From NCBI GenBank assembly GCA_027031325.1, contig JALVRI010000367.1, forward strand, positions 1 through 13,053: a stretch of 13,053 nt of DNA, read 5' to 3'. The notes beneath the pieces are model-generated. The model searched no databases, was not told where the DNA came from, and was given only the letters and a program-made list of their open reading frames with translations. This document shows, in pieces, positions 1 to 7,793 of the stretch. The stretch's first letter is position 1; each line of letters opens with the position of its first letter. The position numbers were made by a program, and so were the translations under genes. This DNA is from Desulfobacteraceae bacterium. GTDB taxonomy: Bacteria > Desulfobacterota > Desulfobacteria > Desulfobacterales > Desulfosarcinaceae.

Positions 1-1184
1 ACGTGGCTTTCGGCGATCATCCGGATGCTGACCTGGTGCCCGTCAGCCCTTAGATCCACGTGCAACTTTCCCAGGGATGCCGGCTCGAGCCTGATACTGG
101 CCCTAGAGGGAACCTTGGCCTTGCTCAAGCGGATCCTGGCGACCACCTGCCTGAGGATTTCGCTTTCAAGCCCCCTGGAAGGGCTATGGTTGGCCGTGCT
201 CTTTTCAAGGCCGATCTTCCCCTGGCCGGCCATCGCCTGGCGGGCAAAATCGACCATCGGATTTAACGCTTTTTTGGCGCCCACTGCTTCAGAAGCGGTT
301 TTCAAACGCGCGCCGGGTTGCATCTGGTCTTCGCCGGCTCCCGGGTCCGGGCTTTTTTCCACCGGGGTCATCTCGGCTCCTGAAACCGGGGCATCTGTGT
401 GCTCGATTTGGCTGTTTACTTCTGCCGCGGGCACGGGGGTTGGGGTTGTTTCTCCGGCTGGGACGCTTTGCCCGTGTTTTTGGGTCCCGCCCAAATGCTT
501 TTCGCCAACACCAGGACTGCCGGCCCCCGGCCCGAAATGGATGCCGCTCTTCAGTCCCGGTCCGGCCTGCTTGCTTTCTGCTTCCGATAAAGCATTTTCG
601 TCCGGCATGTTGGGAGGTATCTTCTGAGCGGCCGATAAATCATTCTGAACATTCTTTGCTTCGAACGGAAGGCAAACCCCACGTTGCAAAGACGGTCTGT
701 CAGGGGTTGGTTGCTGATGGCCCTGCGATTCGCGGTTAAAGACGGATTGGTCCTGTGGGTCAGTAATTTGTTCGGAAAGAGGAAATTGTTGGTTCCCGGA
801 CGGGGCCGCCTCGCCGGTCAAGATCTCGTTCCGGGCCGCTGCGGGGCCTTCTTGAAGCCGGAGGCCATTTCCGTTTCCAGGTGACGACCCGGAACTTGCA
901 TCGTTGAACAAACAGGCCAGGGCACCCAACACCTGGAAATCTTCCCTTGACTGGGTATCTGATGCCGCCGTTTCCTGCTCCGGATCCGTTTCCTGCTTGT
1001 CCGTTACTTGCCCTGTGATCCGGTCTTCTTCCAGCAAGTTGGTCATCATCGCTGAAAAAGGGTTACTACCGGCTTGTTCCGGATCCTGACCCGCGGCCTT
1101 TTCCTTTACCACCCCTGTTGGGCCGGGTGTTGGATTTACCGTCAGCTCGGCATTGCCTTCAATCTTTGTCTGGACTGCTTGCAT
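1..1184 (-). CDS. fliK: Flagellar hook-length control protein FliK (3' end outside the window)
   Basis: FliK is the secreted ruler that measures hook length and, through its C-terminal domain, switches the export gate from hook to filament substrates. The frame opens at the ATG at 1184-1182 and stays open for 394 codons to the window edge, so the C-terminus is missing. About residues 1-335 are low-complexity and rich in Pro, Gly, Glu, Gln and Ala, as in FliK rulers. From about residue 337 (RGLESEILRQVV) a Flg_hook domain begins, with the diagnostic LEPASLGKLHVDL at about 366-378 followed by VSIRMIAES. The start overlaps the fliJ stop as TAATG, and GAGG lies 7 nt upstream, indicating translational coupling. 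It is the last gene of the flgB operon visible here. Identity rests on the hook-domain motif plus position after fliJ. Confidence 0.9.
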   Translation of the reverse strand, partial: MQAVQTKIEGNAELTVNPTPGPTGVVKEKAAGQDPEQAGSNPFSAMMTNLLEEDRITGQVTDKQETDPEQETAASDTQSREDFQVLGALACLFNDASSGSSPGNGNGLRLQEGPAAARNEILTGEAAPSGNQQFPLSEQITDPQDQSVFNRESQGHQQPTPDRPSLQRGVCLPFEAKNVQNDLSAAQKIPPNMPDENALSEAESKQAGPGLKSGIHFGPGAGSPGVGEKHLGGTQKHGQSVPAGETTPTPVPAAEVNSQIEHTDAPVSGAEMTPVEKSPDPGAGEDQMQPGARLKTASEAVGAKKALNPMVDFARQAMAGQGKIGLEKSTANHSPSRGLESEILRQVVARIRLSKAKVPSRASIRLEPASLGKLHVDLRADGHQVSIRMIAESH

Positions 1185-1636
1185 TAGTTATCCTCATCTA
1201 GTTGTCTGTGGATGAATCGGTTGACGCCTATTTCATCCAGGAATTTTCCCTCAAGCCTGTTTTCCACGGCCCGTTCGGCCAAGCGGTGATTTTGCTTGAC
1301 CTTTTCCAGTGATTTGCGGTTTTTCTGCGCTTCGACGACTTCAGCGCGCTTTTGGCGCCAACGCTCTTGGGCTTCCTCGATCCTTTCCAGCTGGCGGGCG
1401 ATTTTCGATCCCAACTGTTCCAAAAAGCGGTTATGCATCAGTAAGACCGGGCTGCTGACCGGTTTCTGAATGCTGAGCCTGAAACTGTGCCGGGCTTCTT
1501 GCAACTGTTTCTCCAGCCTGCCCAGGCGTGTCTTTTCAGCCTCGAGCTCGCGCTTGGTCTCGCAAAGCTCCTGCTGAAGTTTTTCTTCCTCGAACTTGCG
1601 GTACCGCAAAACCGACTCGTACCTGAATCTGCCCAT
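1184..1636 (-). CDS. fliJ: Flagellar export chaperone / ATPase stalk protein FliJ
   Basis: FliJ is a small coiled-coil protein that sits in the centre of the FliI hexamer and links the ATPase to the export gate; it also handles export chaperones. The 150-residue product is close to the usual 145-150. It begins with the typical FliJ opening MGRFRYESVLRYRKFEEEKL and is nearly all charged heptad helix (for example ELEAEKTRLGRLEKQLQEAR at about 31-50), with no membrane segment or signal peptide. The ATG at 1636 is preceded by a GGGAG Shine-Dalgarno about 11 nt away, in the 20-nt gap after fliI. Its TAA overlaps the fliK ATG by one base. Sequence conservation in FliJ is low, so the name relies on the N-terminal motif, the coiled coil and the position between fliI and fliK. 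Confidence 0.9.
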   Translation of the reverse strand: MGRFRYESVLRYRKFEEEKLQQELCETKRELEAEKTRLGRLEKQLQEARHSFRLSIQKPVSSPVLLMHNRFLEQLGSKIARQLERIEEAQERWRQKRAEVVEAQKNRKSLEKVKQNHRLAERAVENRLEGKFLDEIGVNRFIHRQLDEDN

Positions 1637-1656
1637 TGAGGATCAGTCTCCCGCCT

Positions 1657-2967
1657 TCAACTTACCACCTGCTCCAGTTGTGCCAGGCTCTGTTCAAAAG
1701 AAACGTAGCTGTCCATGGGCTGGCGCAGGAAATCGTTGAAAGCATCTATTTTTTCTATGGCGCGATCGATTTCTTGATTGCTGCCCTTCACGTAGGCACC
1801 GATGTTGATCAGGTCTTCCGCTTTTTCATATACCGCCAGAAGTTCCTTGAAACGGGCGGCATTGTAGCGATGTTCCATTTCGGTGATATCATTCATCACC
1901 CTGCTTACGCTCTTGAGGACATCAATGGCCGGGTAATGATTACGCCCGGCGAGCTTCCGGGAAAGGACTATGTGACCGTCAAGAATCGAGCGGGCCGCAT
2001 CGGCGATGGGATCGTTCAGGTCATCACCTTCCACCAGCACCGTGTAGAGGCCTGTTATGGATCCCCGATGCTGGGAGGTGCCGGCTCTTTCCAGCAGCCT
2101 GGGCATCAGGTTGAATACCGAAGGCGTGTAACCCTTGGTGGTTGGCGGCTCTCCCAGTGCCAAGCCTATCTCGCGCTGGGCCATGGCGAACCTTGTCAAC
2201 GAATCCATCATCAGGTTGACCGTCAGGCCCTGGTCACGAAAGTACTCGGCTATCGAAGTTGCGATGAAAGCGCCTCTTACCCGTACCAGGGGCAGGTGGT
2301 CGGATGTCGCCACGACTACAACCGAGCGTTTCAATCCTTCAGGACCAAGTTCGCGCTCGATGAATTCGTTCAGCTCGCGACCCCTTTCGCCTATCAAGGC
2401 GATAACATTGACATCGGCGGTCGATTTGCGGGCGATCATGCCCATCAGGACGCTCTTGCCGACCCCGGAGCCTGCAAAAATACCGATCCTCTGTCCACAC
2501 CCGATGGTCAGCAGCGCATTGATGGCCCTTATTCCGAGGTCCAGGGGCTTGTCTATCCTTGAGCGCAGCAAGGGGTTGATCGGGTTGGCATAGATGGGGT
2601 AGTATTTTTCAGCCGGGACCGGTCCCTTGCCATCTATGGGCAACCCCAGCCCGTCTATTATCCTGCCCATCAAGCGCTTGCCGACGGCAAGATGCGCCTC
2701 TGCCTGAAGGGCGACAACCCTGCTTCCCGGACCGATACCCTGGATCTCTTCCAGGGGCATCAATAAAACCGTTTTATCCCTGAATCCCAGCACTTCGGCC
2801 CGTATGCGCCGCTGCTTGTCGCACGAGTGGATTTCGCAAAGACATCCAAGCTCTACGGCCGGCCCATTGGCCTCGATTACCATTCCGACGACCTTGGTCA
2901 CCTTTCCATGGGCCTGGATAGGGTTTGTATCAGCAATCCTGGCAATCAGGCTTTCGATATCCATCAT
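1657..2967 (-). CDS. fliI: Flagellum-specific export ATPase FliI
   Basis: FliI is the F1-beta-like ATPase that forms a hexamer at the cytoplasmic base of the flagellar type III export apparatus. The 436-residue product shows Walker A GSGVGKS at about 166-172, GERGRE at about 193-198, Walker B LMMDSLTR at about 252-259, and the FliI signature GEPPTTKGYTPSVF at about 272-285. The block DDLNDPIADAARSILDGHI also fits the family. The frame extends upstream to a TTG at 3000, but that codon has no ribosome binding site. The ATG at 2967 has AAGGT seven bases ahead and gives a normal length, so I start there (a second ATG follows at 2964). It lies 76 nt after fliH, and its partners FliH and FliJ flank it. 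Confidence 0.96.
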   Translation of the reverse strand: MMDIESLIARIADTNPIQAHGKVTKVVGMVIEANGPAVELGCLCEIHSCDKQRRIRAEVLGFRDKTVLLMPLEEIQGIGPGSRVVALQAEAHLAVGKRLMGRIIDGLGLPIDGKGPVPAEKYYPIYANPINPLLRSRIDKPLDLGIRAINALLTIGCGQRIGIFAGSGVGKSVLMGMIARKSTADVNVIALIGERGRELNEFIERELGPEGLKRSVVVVATSDHLPLVRVRGAFIATSIAEYFRDQGLTVNLMMDSLTRFAMAQREIGLALGEPPTTKGYTPSVFNLMPRLLERAGTSQHRGSITGLYTVLVEGDDLNDPIADAARSILDGHIVLSRKLAGRNHYPAIDVLKSVSRVMNDITEMEHRYNAARFKELLAVYEKAEDLINIGAYVKGSNQEIDRAIEKIDAFNDFLRQPMDSYVSFEQSLAQLEQVVS

Positions 2968-3043
2968 TTTGATACCTTGTATCGGCGTCTTTGCATTCAA
3001 CCCGGATTATGCACTTCCAATGCCTGGGCTGCAAAATCCGGGT

Positions 3044-3688
3044 TCAAGATTCCAGGGCCCTGCGGATCACATTGAGTTGCGAATCGATCCGGGCATCGAT
3101 CATCCCGAACTCTGTTTCAATGACGCAGCCACCCCTGTCGATTCCACTGTCGGATTCAACCCGTACCTGGCCTAAGTTTCCATGCTCTGTTTCCAGGCTA
3201 TCAATCATTTCCTTGACCATCTGCCAGTCTTCGGGATGGCTCCTGACAACCATGTCGGTTCTCGTGACGACCATTGCAAGGGCCATGGAAACAACGTTGC
3301 GGACAAGCTCCGGCTCGGCTTCCAGGGCCCTGGCGATCATAATGCCCGCAAGCTCCAGGGCACCTTTTACAATCGACCTGGATACCTTGCGCTCCAATCT
3401 TTTATCCAGGTTCTCCCAGGCCGCCAGCTGTCTTTCAACCGCCGTCCCGGCTTTGGCAACGACCTCGCGGCGGCTGGCAAGGATATCAGCGAAATTGTCA
3501 CGGTAGGCTTTATCAAAACTCCGGCTTTCTGCATCTTTGGCGATGTCTGTCGCCTGCCCGTTTTCAGCACCTTCAGGCCCCGTCCTGACTTTCGTGGCGC
3601 CGCCCCGGAGGTCCTGTCCGGCCAGGCGCGGAAATTCATAAAGTTCTGCGGCTTTCCGGGCGGATCGATTGTCTGAAACTTTAACCAA
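3044..3688 (-). CDS. fliH: Flagellar export stator protein FliH (TTG start)
   Basis: FliH binds FliI, inhibits its ATPase until docking, and tethers it to the C-ring. The 214-residue product has a variable N-terminus, an alpha-helical middle (about residues 55-115) and a C-terminal FliH/HrpE-like domain. That domain has the pattern ELVRNVVSMALAMVVTRTDMVVRSHPEDWQMV (about 126-157, with the conserved HPEDW), then DRGGCVIETEFGMIDARIDSQL, typical of the family. The only plausible start is a TTG at 3688, which overlaps the end of fliG by 8 nt. A strong GGAGGAG lies 9-11 nt upstream, and the first internal Met is far downstream. The overlap suggests translational coupling to fliG. A possible paralogue is encoded at 9582-10271. 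Confidence 0.92.
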   Translation of the reverse strand: MVKVSDNRSARKAAELYEFPRLAGQDLRGGATKVRTGPEGAENGQATDIAKDAESRSFDKAYRDNFADILASRREVVAKAGTAVERQLAAWENLDKRLERKVSRSIVKGALELAGIMIARALEAEPELVRNVVSMALAMVVTRTDMVVRSHPEDWQMVKEMIDSLETEHGNLGQVRVESDSGIDRGGCVIETEFGMIDARIDSQLNVIRRALES

Positions 3689-4661
3689 TGAACTCTTCTC
3701 CTCCCCTGCCGCTTATGATCAACTCGCCCTTGCGTTCCATTTCCTGGATGACCTTGGTTATCTTTTGCTGTGCGTCGGTGACGTCTTTCATGCGAACCGC
3801 CCCTGAAACTTCCATTTCTTCTTTCAATATGTCGGCGGCCCTCTCGGACATGTTGCTGAATATCTTTTCTTTGACCTCTTCGGAGGCGGCCTTCAGAGCC
3901 AGGGCCAGCTCCTGGGTTTCGATGGCCCGCAGGACTTTCTGGAGCCCCTTGTCATCGACCAGGATGATATCTTCGAAGACAAACATCTTCTGTTTTATTT
4001 CATCGGCCAGTTCCGGATCGTTCTCCTCGATATCGTCTATTATCTGTTCGGCCGAAGCCCCGTCTATCTGGTTCAGGATCTCGGCCAGGCGCGACACCCC
4101 TCCGGCTTCCTGAATTGCAGAGTGATCCTTGTCTTTCAGTATCTGCTCGAAGATCCTGTCGATCTCCTCGACCATACCGGAGATCACCTTGTCCAGGCTG
4201 GCGATCCTGAGGGCGACATCCGACTTCAGCTCGTCGGGCAAACGGCTTAAGATGTCACTGCCGACTCCCGGTTTCAAATGGGCTATTATCAGGGCGATCG
4301 TCTGGGGATGCTCGTCCTTGATGAGCTGGTAGAGCTGGTCGGGAGCAATCGATTGCAAGGCTTTCAGGCTTCTCGGGGCGTTTTCTTCAACCCGGCCCTC
4401 TTCTTTGCTTTCCGGTTGCTGTTTTTCCTCATTCTGCTGTTCAGGCGCCGGAAGATATCCTGCTTGGGACAAGAATTCGGCTACGACTTTTTGCACCAGT
4501 TGACCTGAAACTTCTCCAACCTGCGACTGGAGCCTGAGGATCAGGGATTTCTGATCCTCGGGCAGTTTTTCTAGCAGTGGCCCGGCAACTTCCTGACCGA
4601 CAGCCCTTATCAGGATGGCTGCCTTCAAGGAACCGGCCAGTTTCGTGGTATCAAGCTGCAT
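3681..4661 (-). CDS. fliG: Flagellar motor switch protein FliG
   Basis: FliG joins the MS ring (FliF) to the C-ring and its C-terminal domain receives torque from the stator. The 326-residue product has the middle-domain motif EHPQTIA (117-123), the MFxF motif as MFVF (226-229), and a torque helix DDKGLQKVLRAIETQELALALKAASEEVKEKIFSNMSERAADILKEE. This keeps the charged positions of the family: K257, R274, E281/E282 and R290 line up with E. coli K264, R281, D288/D289 and R297. The N-terminal FliF-binding domain (about 1-70) is followed by a charged linker rich in Gln, Glu and Lys (about 72-95) before the middle domain. The ATG at 4661 has GGTGGG just upstream. It overlaps fliH by 8 nt and lies 85 nt after fliF. 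Confidence 0.96.
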   Translation of the reverse strand: MQLDTTKLAGSLKAAILIRAVGQEVAGPLLEKLPEDQKSLILRLQSQVGEVSGQLVQKVVAEFLSQAGYLPAPEQQNEEKQQPESKEEGRVEENAPRSLKALQSIAPDQLYQLIKDEHPQTIALIIAHLKPGVGSDILSRLPDELKSDVALRIASLDKVISGMVEEIDRIFEQILKDKDHSAIQEAGGVSRLAEILNQIDGASAEQIIDDIEENDPELADEIKQKMFVFEDIILVDDKGLQKVLRAIETQELALALKAASEEVKEKIFSNMSERAADILKEEMEVSGAVRMKDVTDAQQKITKVIQEMERKGELIISGRGGEEFIG

Positions 4662-4746
4662 CTACCCACCTTTAATTTGATTGCGTGCCGCATAGGCTGC
4701 CAATTACACCCGGACAGGTTAATCACCCGCTTTACTGTTGGCCCTT

Positions 4747-6357
4747 TTACTGATCAGCGATCCATTTTTGCATCAGCTGGAGAGCTTGTTGCTGGTCCTT
4801 GCTGATTATTTCGGCGGCCTTGGCAACCACGGGTTGCTGGAGTTCGTTGCCGGCGTACTGACTTTCAAGCTCGGCTATGGTCTTTGGCAACTGCTCCAGC
4901 AGTTCGGCTTCTTCCCAGGCGCTGGTGGCCAACCAGCCCACCAGCGGCTTGATTACCATGAAAAATGACAAGAGTATGAACAACGCAACCGCCAGGTATT
5001 TGAGCAATCCGGCATGGTTCATCAAGGCCGCCAGCCAGACCTTCACGGCTGAAGGTGATTGTTCCGGTCGCGAAGGCTCATTGTAGAACTCCATGTTGGT
5101 GACCTCGATTCTGTCACCCCTTGCAGGATCGAAATTGACGGCGCTCTTGACCAGCTTCTCGATCTGCTGCAATTCTTCCTGGCTGCGCGGTACGTATTGG
5201 AGCTTTTCGACCGCTTCTTGCCCTTCGCCTTCGATTACCTTTTTGTAGGTTCCGTCGACGATTACCGCCACGGACAAGCGTTTCAACTTTCCGATAGGAA
5301 GCACCCGCCGACTGACAACCTTGCCTATTTCGTAATTGCGGGTCTGGTCGTTTTTGCTGTAACCGTTGCTTTGGCCCCCAGCTTTGTTTTGGCGGGTATT
5401 GGCCGTAACGTTTGCCGCCAGACCGGGCACTCCGGCCGGAATACCCTTGGAGCTGGAAGATTGTTCGTTTGAAAGCTGCTCGCTGCGGACAACCTGGTTG
5501 TCTGCCAGGTACTTCTCCTCGGTTTCTTCCTGGCGCATGAAATCAATTTCGCAAGCGACCCGTACCACGGCCTTGCCTTTTCCGAGGGCCTTTTCGAGCA
5601 TGCTGCGCACGCTTGCTTCCAGGCTTTTTTCCCTCCGTTGCTGGAACTCGAGTTGCTCGGATGTATACTTGCGCACCCCATCGGCATCCTCGTCCCCGGC
5701 CAAAAGATGCCCGTTTCCATCAACCACGGTCACATTTTCAGTTTTGAGGTTCGGCACGCTGGCCGATACCAGATGGACGATGCCACGCACCTGATCGTCA
5801 CTGAGGAAACGACCGGGACGCAGCTTCAAAATAACGGAAGCCGTTGCAGGCTGTTGGTCTTCGATGAACAAGGATCTTTTCGGCATCACGATGTGAACGC
5901 GCGAGGATTCCACTTCCTGAAGGCCGTTTATGGTGCGGCTGAGTTCACCCTGCAAGGCGCGCTGATAATTTATGTTTTGAACGAACTCGGTCATTCCGAG
6001 CTTGGTTTGATCGAATACTTCGAAGCCGATACCGCTTCCCCTTGGCAGGCCTTCCGAGGCCAGGTTGAGGCGCGTTTCATAGATTTTTTCGCGGGGGATT
6101 TCTATGGTACTGCCGTTGTTGTTCAGCTGGTACGGAATCTTTTGCTCGCGCAACCTGGCCAGAATTTCAGCGGCATCTTCCGCTGTGAGCTTCGTAAACA
6201 GGGGGGCATACTCGGAAGAACCAGACCAGCTTACCATGGTTATGATGCCGGCTATACTGGCAACGATCAAAACGGCCAAGGTGATTTTCTTTGCAGGAGA
6301 AAGCCTTTTTAAAATTCGACTCAACTGGATGAATATATCTTTCACGGTCAAGCCCAT
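4747..6357 (-). CDS. fliF: Flagellar MS-ring protein FliF
   Basis: FliF forms the MS ring in the inner membrane, the first structure of basal-body assembly, housing the export gate and anchoring FliG. The 536-residue product has two membrane segments, about 25-44 and about 452-476, bracketing a periplasmic region. The N-terminal ring motifs are classic: EYAPLFTKLTAEDAAEIL, IPREKIYETRLNLASEGLPRG, IGFEVFDQTKLGMTEFVQ and INYQRALQGELSRTI. SRVHIVMPKRSLFIEDQQPATASV is the YscJ/FliF domain. After the second membrane helix a cytoplasmic tail of about 60 residues, ending in QALQLMQKWIADQ, is the expected FliG-binding end. The ATG at 6357 has only a weak Shine-Dalgarno. Forty bases separate it from fliE. 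Confidence 0.96.
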   Translation of the reverse strand: MGLTVKDIFIQLSRILKRLSPAKKITLAVLIVASIAGIITMVSWSGSSEYAPLFTKLTAEDAAEILARLREQKIPYQLNNNGSTIEIPREKIYETRLNLASEGLPRGSGIGFEVFDQTKLGMTEFVQNINYQRALQGELSRTINGLQEVESSRVHIVMPKRSLFIEDQQPATASVILKLRPGRFLSDDQVRGIVHLVSASVPNLKTENVTVVDGNGHLLAGDEDADGVRKYTSEQLEFQQRREKSLEASVRSMLEKALGKGKAVVRVACEIDFMRQEETEEKYLADNQVVRSEQLSNEQSSSSKGIPAGVPGLAANVTANTRQNKAGGQSNGYSKNDQTRNYEIGKVVSRRVLPIGKLKRLSVAVIVDGTYKKVIEGEGQEAVEKLQYVPRSQEELQQIEKLVKSAVNFDPARGDRIEVTNMEFYNEPSRPEQSPSAVKVWLAALMNHAGLLKYLAVALFILLSFFMVIKPLVGWLATSAWEEAELLEQLPKTIAELESQYAGNELQQPVVAKAAEIISKDQQQALQLMQKWIADQ

Positions 6358-6397
6358 CCATTAATAAAAGTTATTCCCGGTCGGCGCGAAGTACTTC

Positions 6398-6694
6398 TCA
6401 GAACTGCATGCGTTGAATCTCTTCATAGGCGCTGATGAGCTTGTTGCGTACCTCCATCAGGAGCCTGAAAGAGATTTCGGCTTTTTGGATCGAAAGCATG
6501 GTTTCATGCAGATCCTGGCTACGCCCCACGATAAGATCCCGGGCGGCCGCGTCGGCCTGTTTCTGGATCCTGTCCACTTTGCCGAGTTTGTCCGACAGCC
6601 AACCGGCAAAATCCTTCTTGGCGTCGGCCGCGGGAGTATTTTTCCGGCCGGCCGTCAAGGCCTTGATCCCGAAACTGACATTTTCTGCTTTCAT
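6398..6694 (-). CDS. fliE: Flagellar hook-basal body protein FliE
   Basis: FliE is a small exported protein at the junction of the MS ring and the proximal rod, needed before the other rod proteins can assemble. The 98-residue product matches the family in length. Its C-terminal half carries the conserved pattern LHETMLSIQKAEISFRLLMEVRNKLISAYEEIQRMQF (about 62-98), matching the usual FliE ending with an EIxRMxF/V tail. The start is 3 nt after the flgC stop, and the Shine-Dalgarno (AAGG) lies in the end of flgC, so the genes are co-translated. It lies between rod genes flgBC and fliF, the canonical order. Confidence 0.95.
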   Translation of the reverse strand: MKAENVSFGIKALTAGRKNTPAADAKKDFAGWLSDKLGKVDRIQKQADAAARDLIVGRSQDLHETMLSIQKAEISFRLLMEVRNKLISAYEEIQRMQF

Positions 6695-6697
6695 GGC

Positions 6698-7138
6698 TTA
6701 CCTTCCGATATCTAGGGCGTCCAGGGCCATATCTTTGGTGGCCTTTACGGCCGTCACGTTGGCCTCGTATGAGCGTGTCGCCGATATCATGTTCACCATT
6801 TCCTCGATCACGTTGATGTTGGGCATGGCCACATAACCGCGCGAGTCGGCATCCGGATGTCCCGGGTCGTATTTGAGAATCGGCGGCCTTTCATCCTGGT
6901 AGACGGCGATCACCTTCACTTCCGTCAAATCATCGTCGCCCAGTCTTCCCTTAAGCATTTGGCCGAAGTCTTCTTCGACGGGCACCGCGGCCAATACCGG
7001 ATCTTTACGCCTGTAAGGACCCCCTTCTGCGGTTCGCGTGGTATTCACGTTGGCCAGGTTACTGGCGATGAGTTTCATCCTGAAGCGTTGAGCGCTGAGG
7101 CCGGCTGCGCTCGTTTTGAGAACTTCCAAAAAACCCAT
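6698..7138 (-). CDS. flgC: Flagellar basal-body rod protein FlgC
   Basis: FlgC is a proximal-rod component exported by the flagellar type III system. The 146-residue product begins with the rod-family helix MGFLEVLKTSAAGLSAQRFRMKLIASNLANVNTTRT, containing the conserved ASNLAN motif (about 25-30). It has YRRKDPVLAAVPV in the middle and a C-terminal D0 segment GYVAMPNINVIEEMVNMISATRSYEANVTAVKATKDMALDALDIGR, all typical of FlgC. No signal peptide is present, as expected for type III export. The ATG at 7138 follows the flgB TGA by 2 nt, with GGAGG upstream inside the end of flgB. Confidence 0.96.
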   Translation of the reverse strand: MGFLEVLKTSAAGLSAQRFRMKLIASNLANVNTTRTAEGGPYRRKDPVLAAVPVEEDFGQMLKGRLGDDDLTEVKVIAVYQDERPPILKYDPGHPDADSRGYVAMPNINVIEEMVNMISATRSYEANVTAVKATKDMALDALDIGR

Positions 7139-7140
7139 GA

Positions 7141-7560
7141 TCAGCGTTTACCTCCCTGGATGACACTTTTCAGTAGTTGAATTTTTTTGGTTAAAATCTG
7201 GGCGGTGGCCTTGTACATCAAGCTATTTGAAGCCAGGTTGGTCATTTCCCTTTCCATGTCGACGGTATTTCCATCACCCCTGAGGGTCACCTGCTCATCG
7301 ATCTGCACCTCGTATCTCAAGGGGCCTGCGGCAGCAGAATCGGCAGCCGCCAAATGCCTGGGATCTGTCAGCCGTAACATCGCTCGTGAAGCCCCGGATT
7401 GCTTTTGAAGGGCCTTTTCCACTTCGATATCGAAGGCCTTGTATCCGGGAGTGTCTGCATTGGCCAGGTTGGAGACGATCAGTCTGTGGCGCTTGGCTCT
7501 CAAATCAAGGGCCTTGCGGGCGGTTTCTAAAACTCCGCCGAATAAATCTTCACTTCCCAT
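7141..7560 (-). CDS. flgB: Flagellar basal-body rod protein FlgB
   Basis: FlgB is the innermost proximal-rod subunit and the first gene of the basal-body/export operon. It contains the rod motif HRLIVSNLANADTPGYKAFDIEVEKAL and a C-terminal MEREMTNLASNSLMYKATAQIL segment typical of FlgB. The frame extends upstream to a TTG at 7605, but that codon lies inside a sigma-54 promoter and upstream of its expected transcription start. The ATG at 7560 has AGGGAGAG about 8-10 nt upstream and gives 139 residues, the normal FlgB length, so I start there. flgC follows after 2 nt. Confidence 0.95.
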   Translation of the reverse strand: MGSEDLFGGVLETARKALDLRAKRHRLIVSNLANADTPGYKAFDIEVEKALQKQSGASRAMLRLTDPRHLAAADSAAAGPLRYEVQIDEQVTLRGDGNTVDMEREMTNLASNSLMYKATAQILTKKIQLLKSVIQGGKR

Positions 7561-7588
7561 GGTATTGGCTCTCCCTGCGGATGATTCG

Positions 7589-7605
7589 AGCAAATTACAT
7601 ACCAA
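7589..7605 (-). promoter_or_regulatory. Sigma-54 promoter of the flgB-fliK operon
   Basis: On the minus strand the sequence TTGGTATG-TAAT-TTGCT matches the -24/-12 consensus (YTGGCACG-N4-TTGCW) with the required 10 bases between GG (7603-7602) and GC (7591-7590). The transcription start should fall near 7578, about 18 nt before the flgB ATG and just upstream of its Shine-Dalgarno. It fits a class of rod/ring genes driven by sigma-54 and an FlrC-type activator. Confidence 0.82.
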
Positions 7606-7711
7606 TAACCCGACCCGGAATCGTAATATCTTTAATGCCCGTTATTTTTGGAATTTCAATCCATATCCCGGCCGCGAGGAAAAAGGCGACGGTCAAATGA
7701 TCGACGCTGTG

Positions 7712-7724
7712 GGCAAAATTTGCC
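7712..7724. promoter_or_regulatory. Candidate activator site: palindrome upstream of the flgB promoter
   Basis: GGCAAA-A-TTTGCC is a perfect 13-bp palindrome located about 107 bp upstream of the flgB sigma-54 -24 element, the usual distance for an enhancer-binding-protein site. It lies in the 233-nt gap between the flgB start and the FlrC-like gene. The function is inferred only from symmetry and position. Confidence 0.35.
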
Positions 7725-7793
7725 GTCATCGCTCCGGCAATTTTATCCCGGATTTTCATTCCGGCCGCCTCGGCCCGCTCCAATTTCCACGTC

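Noticed and set aside
25..1089. Several plus-strand open frames at the left edge
   Set aside because: They are shadows of fliK, which is open through the whole stretch on the minus strand and has a recognisable hook domain.
1636..2562. 308-codon open frame on the plus strand
   Set aside because: It is antisense to fliI, whose ATPase motifs are clear; the translated product shows no family pattern.
4662..4746. 85-nt fliF-fliG gap as a promoter or RNA element
   Set aside because: No -24/-12 or sigma-28 match and only a 5-bp distant inverted repeat (GCCAA/TTGGC).
7760..7776. Short GGCCG/CGGCC stem after the FlrC-like gene as terminator
   Set aside because: Only five base pairs with a three-base loop and no T-run; too weak to call.
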